NCBI GenBank assembly: GCA_049302575.1
Contig: JBAQMG010000004.1
Span: 1-64,000 of the forward strand
Length of the DNA stretch: 64,000 nucleotides
Direction: 5' to 3'
Source: JBAQMG01 sp049302575
GTDB lineage: Bacteria; Bacillota; Desulfitobacteriia; Desulfitobacteriales; Desulfitobacteriaceae
The notes below the pieces were generated by a model. That model had not been told where the DNA came from, made no database searches, and worked only from the letters and a program-made list of their open reading frames with translations. Made by a program: the position numbers and the translations under genes. Positions 18,720 through 27,409 of the stretch are shown here, in pieces; positions within the stretch are counted from its first letter, which is position 1; every line of letters begins with the position of its first letter.

Positions 18720-19562
18720 ATGGTGAGCATAGTTGTGAAAAATATCTGTAAAAGTTTTCTAACCAAGCATAAAGAGACACATACCCTGGAGAGGGTTAAT
18801 CTGGAGATAAAAACTGGCGAGTTTGTTTGCATCTTGGGACCTTCCGGATGTGGAAAATCGACTTTGCTAAACATAATTGCAGGCCTGGAGAAGGCATCAG
18901 AAGGTCAGATTTTCTTGAATGAACAGGAAGTCAAAGGACCGGGTCCGGATCGAGCGATGATGTTCCAAGAATCTGCCTTGTTTCCGTGGCTTCGGGTGCT
19001 TGATAATGTGGAGTTTGGCATGAAAATGACCGGGGTTGCGAAAGAGGCTCGGCGTGAAAAAGCCTTGAAATATCTAAAAATGGTGCATCTGACAAAGTTT
19101 CGGAATTCCTTTATTCATGAATTATCAGGAGGAATGAAGCAAAGAGTAGCTCTGGCCAGAGCCTTAACCTTGGATTCTGAAGTTCTCTTGATGGATGAAC
19201 CGTTTGCAGCTTTGGATAGTCAGACGAAAAATATCCTACAAATTGAACTGCAGCGAATCTGGTTAGAGACCAAGAAGACGATTATTTTTGTTACTCACAA
19301 TGTAGAAGAGGCCGTATTGTTGGCAGACAGAGTCGTGGTTATGACTGCCAATCCAGGGCAGATCAAAGCAGAATTCAATATTCAACTGTCCAGACCGAGG
19401 CAGGTTGAAGACCTTGATTTAGCTTATACGGTAGCAAAAATCATGAAAGAAGTTAAAGATGAGGTGGAGAAGGTTGCCAAAGATGAATATGATAGTGATT
19501 GGGCTATTCAAAAAGATCGGGTTTTACCTGATGTTAATATTAATCTGGGAAGTGGTTTATAG
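18720..19562 (+). CDS. ABC transporter ATP-binding protein, SsuB/TauB type
   Basis: This ATPase subunit of the importer shows Walker A GPSGCGKST, signature LSGGMKQR, Walker B LLMDEPFAALD and the switch His in TVTHN-type context (IIFVTHNVEEA). Start ATG 18720 is favoured over the in-frame GTG 18714 because GATGAGGTG lies just upstream. The C-terminal 27 codons overlap the permease start. It belongs to the nitrate/sulfonate/taurine ATPase subfamily and pairs with the lipoprotein and permease. Confidence 0.9.
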   Translation: MVSIVVKNICKSFLTKHKETHTLERVNLEIKTGEFVCILGPSGCGKSTLLNIIAGLEKASEGQIFLNEQEVKGPGPDRAMMFQESALFPWLRVLDNVEFGMKMTGVAKEARREKALKYLKMVHLTKFRNSFIHELSGGMKQRVALARALTLDSEVLLMDEPFAALDSQTKNILQIELQRIWLETKKTIIFVTHNVEEAVLLADRVVVMTANPGQIKAEFNIQLSRPRQVEDLDLAYTVAKIMKEVKDEVEKVAKDEYDSDWAIQKDRVLPDVNINLGSGL

Positions 19563-20268
19563 GGTTGGGGTAGAGTATTTTCATATCTGGAAACCTTATA
19601 TGTTCCCATCACCCTTCATCGTCATTAAGACTCTGATTGACCTGATTAAAGATAATACGCTAGGGGTTGCCATACTGGCAAGTATGAAGCGGATCATCAT
19701 TGGCTACAGCATTTCATTAATCATCGGGGTGAGTATTGGTCTTACGATAGTGAGGTTTAAATATTTAGATGAAAACTTGAGCCCGTTGATTCTTGGGCTA
19801 CAGACCTTACCAAGTATTTGCTGGCTACCTTTCGCAATTCTGTGGTATGGCCTTAATGAAAGTGCCATCATCTTTGTGGTCGCAATTGGTTCTACCTTTG
19901 CGATTTCCTTAGCCATTGAATCGGGAATCAAGAACGTCAACCCTTTGTATATTCGAGCGGCTAAGACTATGGGGGCAAGCGGTTTCAATGTTTATCGGAA
20001 TGTGACGATTCCGGCCAGTCTGCCGAGTTTAATTTCTGGAATGAAACAAGGGTGGTCTTTTGCTTGGAGGGCCTTAATGGCAGGTGAAATGCTTTCAGCC
20101 ACTAAAGGACTGGGACAAGTCCTGACGGTTGGAAGGGATTTAGCTGATATCAGTCAGGTCATGGCTGTGATGGTAGTGATTATTGTGTTGGGTATGATCG
20201 TGGATAAATTTATTTTTGGACGCCTTGAATTAAAAGTTAGGCAACGCTGGGGATTAGATAGAACTTAG
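19483..20268 (+). CDS. ABC transporter permease, SsuC/TauC type
   Basis: This permease of about 261 residues has five to six membrane segments and the cytoplasmic-loop EAA motif (RAAKTMGASGFNVYRNVTIPASLPSL) that contacts the ATPase. It completes an SsuABC-type importer. Its start lies inside the 3' end of the ATPase gene; ATG 19483, preceded by GGAGAAGG, is the best candidate, with ATG 19489 possible. An 80-base overlap is long but consistent with coupled translation. hcyS follows after 29 bases, so the importer is probably cotranscribed with the thiocarboxylate pathway. Confidence 0.88.
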   Translation: MNMIVIGLFKKIGFYLMLILIWEVVYRVGVEYFHIWKPYMFPSPFIVIKTLIDLIKDNTLGVAILASMKRIIIGYSISLIIGVSIGLTIVRFKYLDENLSPLILGLQTLPSICWLPFAILWYGLNESAIIFVVAIGSTFAISLAIESGIKNVNPLYIRAAKTMGASGFNVYRNVTIPASLPSLISGMKQGWSFAWRALMAGEMLSATKGLGQVLTVGRDLADISQVMAVMVVIIVLGMIVDKFIFGRLELKVRQRWGLDRT

Positions 20269-20297
20269 GAAATGAAAATATGGAGGGTGACAGACGT

Positions 20298-20507
20298 ATG
20301 AATATAAAAGTAAATGGCCAAGAACTGATCTTAGAACAAGTAATAACCATAAAAGAATTGTTGAATTTACAGCAAGTTGAAATGCAGGACTATGTCACGG
20401 TACAAATTAATGAAGAAATAGTTGAACAGGAAAATTTTGCTTCGAGGTCTTTAAATGAAAATGATGCTGTTGAGTTTCTCTATTTCATGGGCGGTGGGAG
20501 TAAATGA
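20298..20507 (+). CDS. hcyS: ThiS/MoaD-like sulfur carrier protein (HcyS-like) with C-terminal tail
   Basis: This 69-residue beta-grasp protein would carry sulfur as a C-terminal thiocarboxylate. The sequence has the ThiS-type opening (MNIKVNGQELILEQ) and ends YFMGGGSK, so two residues (Ser-Lys) or three follow the Gly-Gly that must be exposed. This resembles HcyS, CysO and QbsE carriers that need a JAMM protease to trim the tail, and a JAMM protease lies two genes on. ATG 20298 is chosen after GGAGGGTGA; an upstream in-frame ATG overlaps that site. The stop overlaps the next gene's ATG. The match to the Wolinella HcyS pathway is by gene content, from memory. Confidence 0.85.
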   Translation: MNIKVNGQELILEQVITIKELLNLQQVEMQDYVTVQINEEIVEQENFASRSLNENDAVEFLYFMGGGSK

Positions 20508-21313
20508 GCTTTACAAATGGGCAAATGGAGAGATATTCTAGGCACATCATTTTAAAAGAGGTTGGGGTAAAAGGTCAGAAAAAACTGTTAAACGGTAAGG
20601 TCTTAATCATTGGCACAGGTGGTCTTGGAGCACCGGCAGCGATGTTTTTGGCAGCGGCAGGTGTTGGGACGATCGGCCTAGTTGATTTTGATGCGGTTGA
20701 GTTGTCCAATCTTCAAAGACAAATCATCCACCTGACCAAGGATGTTGGTAAACCTAAAGTAATTTCGGGTGCAGAGACCATTAATGAAATGAATCCGGAT
20801 GTAAATGTGGTTACCTACCAGGAGTGGGTGAGTGCTAGTAATATCTTGGATATTATTAAAGACCAAGATTACGACTTTATCATCGACGGAACGGATAATT
20901 TTCCTGCCAAGTTCTTAATCAATGATGCTTGTGTTTTGGCAAACAAACCCTTTTCTCATGCCGGAATCATCAGGTTTCAGGGCCAAACGATGACCTTTCT
21001 GCCTGGAAAGGGGCCATGCTATCGTTGTATCTTTCGCAATCCGCCGCCGCCAGATGCGGTTCCAACATGCAAACAGGCAGGTGTGCTAGGGGTTATGGGA
21101 GGAATTATTGGGACAATCCAAGCCACTGAAGCACTAAAGTATATTCTCGGAATCGGAGAGCTTCTCAACGGCTACCTTCTAACGTATGATGCCCTAAAGC
21201 TGGAATTCAGAAAAGTAAAGCTACCTGTAAACAAAAATTGCCAAGTTTGCAGCGACAAGGCAAGCATTAAAGAGTTAATTAACTATGAACAAGCAACCTG
21301 TGATATGTCATGA
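20504..21313 (+). CDS. hcyF: ThiF/MoeB-like carrier-protein adenylyltransferase (HcyF-like)
   Basis: This 269-residue E1-like enzyme would adenylate the C-terminus of the sulfur carrier using ATP, so that sulfide can displace AMP and form the thiocarboxylate. It has the nucleotide motif GTGGLGAPAA, the conserved DFDAVELSNLQRQ segment and two zinc-binding CxxC pairs (CYRC and CQVC). No rhodanese domain is attached, so sulfide rather than persulfide may be the donor. It overlaps both neighbours by four bases, indicating tight coupling with hcyS and hcyD. Confidence 0.88.
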   Translation: MSFTNGQMERYSRHIILKEVGVKGQKKLLNGKVLIIGTGGLGAPAAMFLAAAGVGTIGLVDFDAVELSNLQRQIIHLTKDVGKPKVISGAETINEMNPDVNVVTYQEWVSASNILDIIKDQDYDFIIDGTDNFPAKFLINDACVLANKPFSHAGIIRFQGQTMTFLPGKGPCYRCIFRNPPPPDAVPTCKQAGVLGVMGGIIGTIQATEALKYILGIGELLNGYLLTYDALKLEFRKVKLPVNKNCQVCSDKASIKELINYEQATCDMS

Positions 21314-21723
21314 CGATTATTTTAAAGAAACAGGATTACGACGAAATATTGGCGCATTGTCTTATTAGCTTACCGAATGAGGCTTGTGGTTTACTAGGGG
21401 GGCGGAGCGATGGTGAGGTTAAGACAGTTGAAAAAGTTTACTTGCTTACTAACATTGATCAAAGTCCTGAACATTTCTCCCTAGATACTAAGGAACAATT
21501 TGCGGTGATCAAGGATATCCGAAGTAGAAATGAAGTTATGCTGGGAAACTTTCATAGTCACCCAAATACACCTTCGCGACCGTCCGAGGAGGACAAACGC
21601 TTAGCCTTCGATTCAGAGGTAAGTTACCTCATCTTGTCTCTTCAGGCTAAAGGGAATCCGGTCTTGAAAAGTTTTCGGATAAAACCTGCTGGAGTTTTTG
21701 AAGAAGAACTTCAGATTATCTAA
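21310..21723 (+). CDS. hcyD: JAMM/MPN+ metalloprotease (HcyD-like)
   Basis: This 137-residue zinc peptidase has an early Glu (NEACGLLGG) and the JAMM signature HSHP...S..D (NFHSHPNTPSRPSEEDKRLAF), the metal and catalytic residues of Mec/QbsD/HcyD enzymes. In characterised relatives it removes the residue after Gly-Gly of the carrier and later hydrolyses the carrier-amino acid adduct to release the product. Both jobs fit the tailed carrier encoded by hcyS here. Its ATG overlaps the hcyF stop (ATGA). Confidence 0.9.
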   Translation: MTIILKKQDYDEILAHCLISLPNEACGLLGGRSDGEVKTVEKVYLLTNIDQSPEHFSLDTKEQFAVIKDIRSRNEVMLGNFHSHPNTPSRPSEEDKRLAFDSEVSYLILSLQAKGNPVLKSFRIKPAGVFEEELQII

Positions 21724-21774
21724 AAGCTGAAGTTATCTAAAAGCTGGTGTTATTGAATTGAGAGGGGAATCGTC

Positions 21775-22638
21775 ATGGCAGTTAACTATAAGGAGCTAAA
21801 ACAAGGTGGGTTCATGAAACAAGTCCAAAAAGACAATTTTTCTTTACGCTTGCGAATCGTCGGCGGTCAGATTGGAGCTGAGAAATTAAAGAAAGTCTCT
21901 GAAATAGCGGAGAAATATGGACAAGGATATGTTCATATGACCTCAAGACAAAGCATAGAGATACCTTTTATCAAGCTAGAAGACGTTGAGGCGGTCAGAA
22001 ATGAATTGACTGCTGCCGGCTTACAACCTGGGGCTTGTGGACCAAGAGTCAGAACGATCACGGCTTGTCAGGGATGTAAAATATGCCCCAGTGGCTTAAT
22101 TGACACGATGGAATTAGCCCAAGAATTAGATCGCCGGTATTTTGCCCGAGAATTACCGCATAAGTTTAAGTTTGGCGTCACAGGCTGCAGCAATAATTGC
22201 CTGAAAGCAGAAGAAAATGATCTAGGGGTAAAAGGTGGAATCCAACCAGAGTGGATTGCCAAAAGCTGCAGTTTTTGCGGACTCTGTGAAGTTGTTTGCC
22301 CGAAAAAGGCCATTAAAGTTCAGAAAGAGGATAAGCAGGTTCAGCTCGATGCGACGAAATGCAACGCTTGCGGAAAATGTGTTAAATCTTGTCCACTGGA
22401 TGCCTGGGGTGGCAAAAACGGCTATATCCTCTACTTCGGAGGGCTATTTGGTAATCAGGTCGCCACTGGACGCCAGCTGCTTCCCATTATATACTCCGAA
22501 GAAATACTTCATCGTGTAGTGGAAACAACGCTGCGATTTTTCCAACGCCAGGGTAAACAGAGCGAAAGGTTTGGGCTCACCCTAGATCGCGTTGGTTGGG
22601 ATAGCTTAGAGAATGAACTTCAGGAGGCCATAAAATGA
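21775..22638 (+). CDS. Small sirohaem sulfite reductase with ferredoxin domain
   Basis: This 287-residue protein combines a nitrite/sulfite reductase half-domain with a two-cluster ferredoxin insert. The sirohaem-[4Fe-4S] ligands appear as CQGCKIC (CX5C) and CSNNC (CX3C); two ferredoxin motifs follow (CSFCGLCEVVC and CNACGKCVKSC). This layout resembles AsrC and small assimilatory sulfite reductases of anaerobes. It probably supplies sulfide for HcyF-activated carrier. ATG 21775 follows GAGAGGGGA. It overlaps the TusA-like gene by four bases. A nitrite-reducing role is possible by family but less likely in this operon. Confidence 0.85.
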   Translation: MAVNYKELKQGGFMKQVQKDNFSLRLRIVGGQIGAEKLKKVSEIAEKYGQGYVHMTSRQSIEIPFIKLEDVEAVRNELTAAGLQPGACGPRVRTITACQGCKICPSGLIDTMELAQELDRRYFARELPHKFKFGVTGCSNNCLKAEENDLGVKGGIQPEWIAKSCSFCGLCEVVCPKKAIKVQKEDKQVQLDATKCNACGKCVKSCPLDAWGGKNGYILYFGGLFGNQVATGRQLLPIIYSEEILHRVVETTLRFFQRQGKQSERFGLTLDRVGWDSLENELQEAIK

Positions 22639-22877
22639 GTACCAGCGCAGATCGCTATCTTGATATTACCGATGTCGTTTGTCCAATGACCTTTGTTAAG
22701 GCTAAGGTGATGCTCGAAGACCTTGAAGAAGGGCAAATATTAGAAATCAGGATGGACGAAGGAGAGCCTATCCAAAATGTACCCCGAAGTCTGAAAGATG
22801 AAGGGCATCAAGTGCTTCAAGTTGTCAACAATCAGGATGGAACGTTCACGATCTTTGTTAAAAAGGATGGTCTTTAA
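22635..22877 (+). CDS. TusA/SirA-like sulfur-handling protein
   Basis: This 80-residue protein has the TusA fold signature with the reactive cysteine in CPMTFVKAK, preceded by LDITDVVCP. TusA-like proteins relay persulfide sulfur between enzymes. It overlaps the sulfite reductase by four bases and metY by one, so it is embedded in the pathway; a role in moving sulfide/sulfane sulfur between sulfite reductase and the carrier is inferred. Confidence 0.88.
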   Translation: MSTSADRYLDITDVVCPMTFVKAKVMLEDLEEGQILEIRMDEGEPIQNVPRSLKDEGHQVLQVVNNQDGTFTIFVKKDGL

Positions 22878-24106
22878 TGAATTTTAATACGGCTTTACTG
22901 CACGGTAACTTCACAGCAGATAAAAAGTCAGGCGCGACAACCATTCCCATCTACCAGTCTTCTGCCTTTCGACATGAGACGGCAGAAGAACTTGAGAATA
23001 TTTTCAGAGGGAGCGAGCCTGGATTTATCTATACCAGACTTAACAATCCAACTATTGAAAGTTTTGAAAGAAGAATGGCTTACTTAGAGAAGGGGGTCGG
23101 TGGGGTCGCCTGTGCCTCGGGGATGGCAGCCGTTACCTTAGCAGTCTTGAATATTTTACAAAGCGGCGATGAGATCCTTTGCGGAAGTGGCCTTTTTGGT
23201 GGCACCTATTCCTTGTTTGAAGGCTTTAAAACTTTTGGAATTACCACTAAGTATGTTGATAATAATGAAATCTCACATTACGAAGCTGCGATTACCGAGC
23301 GGACGCGCATAATTTTCGTGGAAACAATCGGCAATCCCAAGCTGGATGTGGCAGATATTCGAGGCTTAGCTGAATTGGCACATGCCAATGGGATTCCCCT
23401 ATTCGTGGACAATACGGTGACGTCCCCATATTTAGTAAGGCCTCTTGAGCTAGGTGCAGATATTGTGATTCACTCTACGTCGAAGTACATCAATGGCAGC
23501 GGCAATTCAATCGGTGGGATCATCCTTGACAGTGGCAAATTCAAGTGGGATTCAGAGAAATACCCAGGGTTAAAAGAATTTAAGAAATTTGGTAAGTTTA
23601 CTTACCTCGCCAAATTACGCAAGAGTATCTTTAAAGATTTTGGAGCGTGTATTTCCCCTTTTAATGTCTATCTCACTAGCCTTGGACTGGAAACCTTGGG
23701 GATCAGAATGGAACGTTTGTGTAGTAATGCTTTGGCCCTAGCCAATTCTTTAACAGAAAACAGCAAAGTGAGTTTTGTAAACTATCCGGGCTTAGAGGAT
23801 AATCACTATTATGAGCTTGCTAAAGCTCAGTTCTCTGGAAAATACGGTGGGATCTTGACGATTAGAGTGGGCTCCAAGGAAAACGCCTTCAGGGTGATCA
23901 ATAACCTAAAATATGCTTCGAATCTGGCGAATGTTGGGGATGTCCGAACCCTCGTGATTCACCCTGCTTCGACGATTTACGAAACGAATAGCCTTGGAGA
24001 AAGAAAAAAAATGGGTGTCTACGAGGACTTAATCAGGATAAGCGTAGGGTTAGAAGATCTAGAAGACATCGTTGGGGATTTCCAGCAAGCCTTAGCAAGC
24101 CTTTGA
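22877..24106 (+). CDS. metY: O-acetylhomoserine sulfhydrylase-type PLP enzyme (MetY)
   Basis: This 409-residue Cys/Met-metabolism PLP enzyme has the STSKYINGSG motif holding the PLP lysine, the SGMAAVTLAVLNIL helix and the DNTVTSPYLVRPLELGADIV segment. In the HcyS pathway this class adds carrier thiocarboxylate to O-acetylhomoserine to give carrier-homocysteine. Sequence alone cannot separate free-sulfide from thiocarboxylate use, or exclude cystathionine synthase activity; the operon with hcySFD supports thiocarboxylate. Its ATG overlaps the previous stop (TAATG). Confidence 0.88.
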   Translation: MNFNTALLHGNFTADKKSGATTIPIYQSSAFRHETAEELENIFRGSEPGFIYTRLNNPTIESFERRMAYLEKGVGGVACASGMAAVTLAVLNILQSGDEILCGSGLFGGTYSLFEGFKTFGITTKYVDNNEISHYEAAITERTRIIFVETIGNPKLDVADIRGLAELAHANGIPLFVDNTVTSPYLVRPLELGADIVIHSTSKYINGSGNSIGGIILDSGKFKWDSEKYPGLKEFKKFGKFTYLAKLRKSIFKDFGACISPFNVYLTSLGLETLGIRMERLCSNALALANSLTENSKVSFVNYPGLEDNHYYELAKAQFSGKYGGILTIRVGSKENAFRVINNLKYASNLANVGDVRTLVIHPASTIYETNSLGERKKMGVYEDLIRISVGLEDLEDIVGDFQQALASL

Positions 24107-24199
24107 AGACACAAAAGCTTTGAAATTGTCCATTGAAAAGTATAACTAGTACAACTAGAGAAAAAGACCAAACACACGAAAACACAAAGGGAAAGATGT

Positions 24200-25915
24200 G
24201 TGAAGCCAATCATGAACATTAATTTAGACTCAAAGGTCTTAGAAACAGATATTCTGATTATCGGTGGAGGTACGGCGGGCTGCTTTGCCGCACTAACCAT
24301 TGCGGAAAATTCTGCTTGCCAAGTCATAATTGCCGAAAAAGCAAATATTAAACGAAGTGGCTGCCTAGCTGCCGGTGTCAACGCCCTAAATGCTTATATC
24401 GTTAAAGGGGAAACGCCGGAAACCTATCTAGATTACGTAAGAAATGATTCTGGAGAGGTGATCAGAGAGGATTTGGTTTATTCAATCGCCAAACAACTTA
24501 ATGCGGTAACGAAAAAGGTTGAAACTCTAGGCTTGGTTATTCAAAAAGATGAAAACGGAGCTTACGTTGCTCGGGGCAAGCGAAACATAAAAATCAATGG
24601 CGAGAATATCAAGCCGCTCCTAGCCACGGCGGTTGAACAACAGGAAAACATTCAGGTGCTTAACAGGGTCAATATCATTGACTATGTGGTTAAGGATGGT
24701 CGGGTGATAGGCGCTTATGGATTTTCTCTTGATAAACATGTATTGTATACGATTCAAGCGAAAGCCGTACTCTGCACAACTGGTGGTGCGGCAGGCTTAT
24801 ACCGACCCAATAATCCCGGTTTTTCCAGGCATAAAATGTGGTATTCTCCTTTCAACACAGGTGCGGGTTATGCCATGGGAATCAGAGCTGGAGCGGAAAT
24901 GACAACCTTTGAAATGCGCTTTATTGCTTTGAGATGCAAAGATACCATCGCCCCAACCGGGACAATCGCCCAAGGGGTACGAGCGCAGCAGATCAACGGT
25001 AAAGGTGAAGCGTACGAAAGTAAGTATGGACTTCCGACAACTCCTAACCGGATGTTTTCCACTGTACAGGAAAATAAAGCAGGCAAGGGTCCTTGTTATT
25101 TGGAAACGAAGGGGATCTCCCAAGAGACAGAGCAAGACCTCTACAAAGCTTATTTAAATATGGCACCTGCTCAGTCCTTGAGCTGGATTGAGGGCGGCCT
25201 TGGCCCTTCGGCGGAAAATGTAGAGATTGAAGGAACAGAACCCTATATTGTTGGTGGACATACAGCCAGTGGTTACTGGGTAGATACAAAACGAGTCACG
25301 ACGTTAGAGGGACTCTTTGCAGCCGGCGATGTGGCAGGAGGCAGCCCGCAAAAATTTGTGACTGGGTGTTTTGCCGAAGGCGAGATAGCCGCTTTTTCAG
25401 CACTGTCGTATATTGAGGGGAAAGAGCACGTTGTGCCTGAACACGCTCAAATGCTCGAAAAGCTCCATGAAGTTCAGCAATTTATAAATAGCGATGCCAA
25501 TGACGCCAATTTATATTCGATCGAAGAAATTGAAGAAGCAATGCAGAAGGTCATGGATGTTTATGCCGGAGGAATTTCTTCAGACTATGTAGTAAATTCC
25601 AGTAAGCTTGCTATCGCTAAACAACGAATTAATGGTCTGTTAGATATGAGCAAATCTTTGAAAGCCAAGGATTTACATGAGTTGAAACTTATCTATGAGG
25701 TAATTGATCGTTTGTATGTTTGTCAGACTGTCATTGAGCATTTGCTGGCCCGCAAAGAAACAAGATGGCACTGTTTCCAAGAGAATGCGGACTATCCGGA
25801 GAAAGATGATCAAAACTACTTCAAATATGTTAATTCGCGCTTTCGAAATGGAGAGTTTGAGATTATCTTGCGAGATATTGTTAAAAAGGATGAAATATAT
25901 GAGCATCAAAATTAG
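24200..25915 (+). CDS. aprA: AprA-like APS reductase flavoprotein subunit (assimilatory type)
   Basis: This 571-residue FAD protein of the fumarate reductase/AprA family has the dinucleotide motif (ILIIGGGTAGCFAALT), the SGCLAAGVNALNAY region characteristic of AprA, and the FAAGDVAGGSPQKFVTGCFAEGEIA segment near the flavin. It would reduce APS to sulfite and AMP with AprB. It is shorter than dissimilatory AprA (about 650). GTG 24200 follows AAGGGAAAG; ATG 24212 is the alternative. Followed by aprB, cysD and cysN it forms a sulfate activation-reduction branch feeding the HcyS pathway. Whether it is the dissimilatory or assimilatory paralogue is inferred from context. Confidence 0.85.
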   Translation: MKPIMNINLDSKVLETDILIIGGGTAGCFAALTIAENSACQVIIAEKANIKRSGCLAAGVNALNAYIVKGETPETYLDYVRNDSGEVIREDLVYSIAKQLNAVTKKVETLGLVIQKDENGAYVARGKRNIKINGENIKPLLATAVEQQENIQVLNRVNIIDYVVKDGRVIGAYGFSLDKHVLYTIQAKAVLCTTGGAAGLYRPNNPGFSRHKMWYSPFNTGAGYAMGIRAGAEMTTFEMRFIALRCKDTIAPTGTIAQGVRAQQINGKGEAYESKYGLPTTPNRMFSTVQENKAGKGPCYLETKGISQETEQDLYKAYLNMAPAQSLSWIEGGLGPSAENVEIEGTEPYIVGGHTASGYWVDTKRVTTLEGLFAAGDVAGGSPQKFVTGCFAEGEIAAFSALSYIEGKEHVVPEHAQMLEKLHEVQQFINSDANDANLYSIEEIEEAMQKVMDVYAGGISSDYVVNSSKLAIAKQRINGLLDMSKSLKAKDLHELKLIYEVIDRLYVCQTVIEHLLARKETRWHCFQENADYPEKDDQNYFKYVNSRFRNGEFEIILRDIVKKDEIYEHQN

Positions 25916-26213
25916 TCAGCAAACTTGCATGGGCTGTGGTAAATGTTTAGACGTCTGTCCCGGTGATTTGATACAGAGAGATGAGGCGGGAAAATCGTAT
26001 CTCAAGTATCCACAAGACTGCTGGGGGTGTACCTCCTGCCTGAAAGAATGTGCAAGTGGCGCGATTAAGTACTATCTTGGAGCAGATATTGGCGGCCTGG
26101 GCGGCTACTTGTATACCCAAAAAGACAAAGACCGTTTGCATTGGTATATTCGCAAGGCTGATGGAGAACAAGTTAAGGTAACAATCAATCCAAAAGAAGC
26201 AAACCAATATTAA
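25899..26213 (+). CDS. aprB: AprB-like two-cluster ferredoxin subunit
   Basis: This 104-residue protein has two [4Fe-4S] motifs, CMGCGKCLDVC and CWGCTSCLKEC, followed by the AprB-type segment ASGAIKYYLGADIGGLGG. It passes electrons to AprA. It is shorter than dissimilatory AprB because the C-terminal tail that wraps AprA is reduced. The ATG at 25899 lies inside the end of aprA and follows AAGGA; a long upstream open frame inside aprA is not part of the gene. Confidence 0.87.
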   Translation: MSIKISQQTCMGCGKCLDVCPGDLIQRDEAGKSYLKYPQDCWGCTSCLKECASGAIKYYLGADIGGLGGYLYTQKDKDRLHWYIRKADGEQVKVTINPKEANQY

Positions 26214-26262
26214 TAAGAATGTAAACCAGTACTAATGTTGAAGGAATTTGGGGGCGACTTTT

Positions 26263-27063
26263 ATGGAACATTTAGATGGGTTGGAAGCTCAAAGTATTTA
26301 TATCTTAAGGGAAGCCTATAAAAAGTTTGGTAAGCTAGGTATGCTCTGGTCCATTGGTAAAGATTCTACAGTCATGCTCTGGTTAGCCAAGAAAGCATTT
26401 TTTGGACATTGTCCGTTTCCTTTGATCCATGTGGATACGAATTATAAGATACCACAAATGATTGAATACCGGGATAAGATTGCTAAGGAATATGAGCTGG
26501 ACCTGATTGTGCATAAAAACGTGGAAGCTCTGGAAAATGGAATGGGGCCAGAACAGGGCAGGTTGGTATGTTGCAAGGCCTTAAAAACGGATGGACTGCA
26601 GCAGGTGGTAACGAACTATGAATTCGAAGGGCTTATTTTAGGAATTCGCAGGGATGAAGAGGGTTCTCGTTCCAAGGAAAGGGTTTTTAGCGAAAGAAAC
26701 CGAGAATCAGAATGGGATTATACCAATCAGGCGCCAGAACTCTGGGATCAGTTTAAAACAGATTTTCCCAAAGGGAATCATATTCGGGTTCATCCTATTC
26801 TGCACTGGAATGAAATAGATATCTGGGCCTATATTGAGCGTGAAAACATCCCCATTATTGACCTGTATTTCACAAAGGAAGGCAAGAGGTATAGGAGCCT
26901 CGGCTGTGCACCCTGTACTGGTCAAATCGAATCAGAGGCTTCAACGATTAAAGAAATCATCGAAGAATTAAACAATACTCAAGTAAGCGAACGAGCCGGA
27001 CGGGCCCAAGACCAAGAGGATGCTTACGCTATGCAAAAGCTTCGTAAAGACGGATACATGTGA
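26263..27063 (+). CDS. cysD: Sulfate adenylyltransferase small subunit CysD
   Basis: This 266-residue PP-loop ATPase makes APS from sulfate and ATP together with CysN. The PP-loop [12 protein letters not shown], the [11 protein letters not shown] segment and C-terminal CAPCTG are characteristic. ATG 26263 has GGGGG about 8 bases upstream; an upstream in-frame TTG is less likely. It follows aprB by 49 bases. Its product APS is the substrate of the AprAB-like proteins, and no PAPS reductase or APS kinase is seen. Confidence 0.92.
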   Translation: MEHLDGLEAQSIYILREAYKKFGKLGMLWSIGKDSTVMLWLAKKAFFGHCPFPLIHVDTNYKIPQMIEYRDKIAKEYELDLIVHKNVEALENGMGPEQGRLVCCKALKTDGLQQVVTNYEFEGLILGIRRDEEGSRSKERVFSERNRESEWDYTNQAPELWDQFKTDFPKGNHIRVHPILHWNEIDIWAYIERENIPIIDLYFTKEGKRYRSLGCAPCTGQIESEASTIKEIIEELNNTQVSERAGRAQDQEDAYAMQKLRKDGYM

Positions 27064-27395
27064 GTTCGAGGCACGAGGCACGATGATCGAGGCTTGAGGC
27101 TTGAGGCTTGGGGCTTGAGGCTTCATTCACTATACATTATTGTAAATTATGTTGCACGATGCACGATAAGAAATACGCAGGTTCGAGGCAAAATCAGGGG
27201 TCGAAACAGAGGTTGGTAGTCAGAGGTCAGGCTAAGGTAAGTAGTTCGAGTTGCGAAATAAGAGGTCGGATTTGAGTATGTAGTGCGAGCTGCGATGCGC
27301 GATGCGCATAACGCGAAGTTCGTGGTGTGATGCATGAGGTATGATTCACTGCGGGGTCCGACCTCGGACCTCGGACACCGAAATAAGGGGCAGAA
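27064..27395. repeat. Degenerate GAGGC/GAGGTC repeats between cysD and cysN
   Basis: This 346-base gap is filled with imperfect tandem units such as TTGAGGC (four copies around 27091-27124, one changed to TTGGGGC), CGAGGCACGA, and scattered GAGGTC and CGGACCTCGGAC. No open frame or RNA is recognisable. Similar text occurs at 17309-17385 and 51760-51845, so it is a dispersed intergenic repeat class in this genome. Confidence 0.75.
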
Positions 27396-27409
27396 GGAGA
27401 TTAGAGTAT

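Noticed and set aside
20298..20507. Ordinary thiamin ThiS
   Set aside because: No thiG, thiH or thiE is nearby, the C-terminus is not a free Gly-Gly, and the neighbours are sulfate and homocysteine genes.
25704..25898. N-terminal extension of the AprB-like protein
   Set aside because: This open stretch lies within aprA and has no start with a ribosome site; the ATG at 25899 does.
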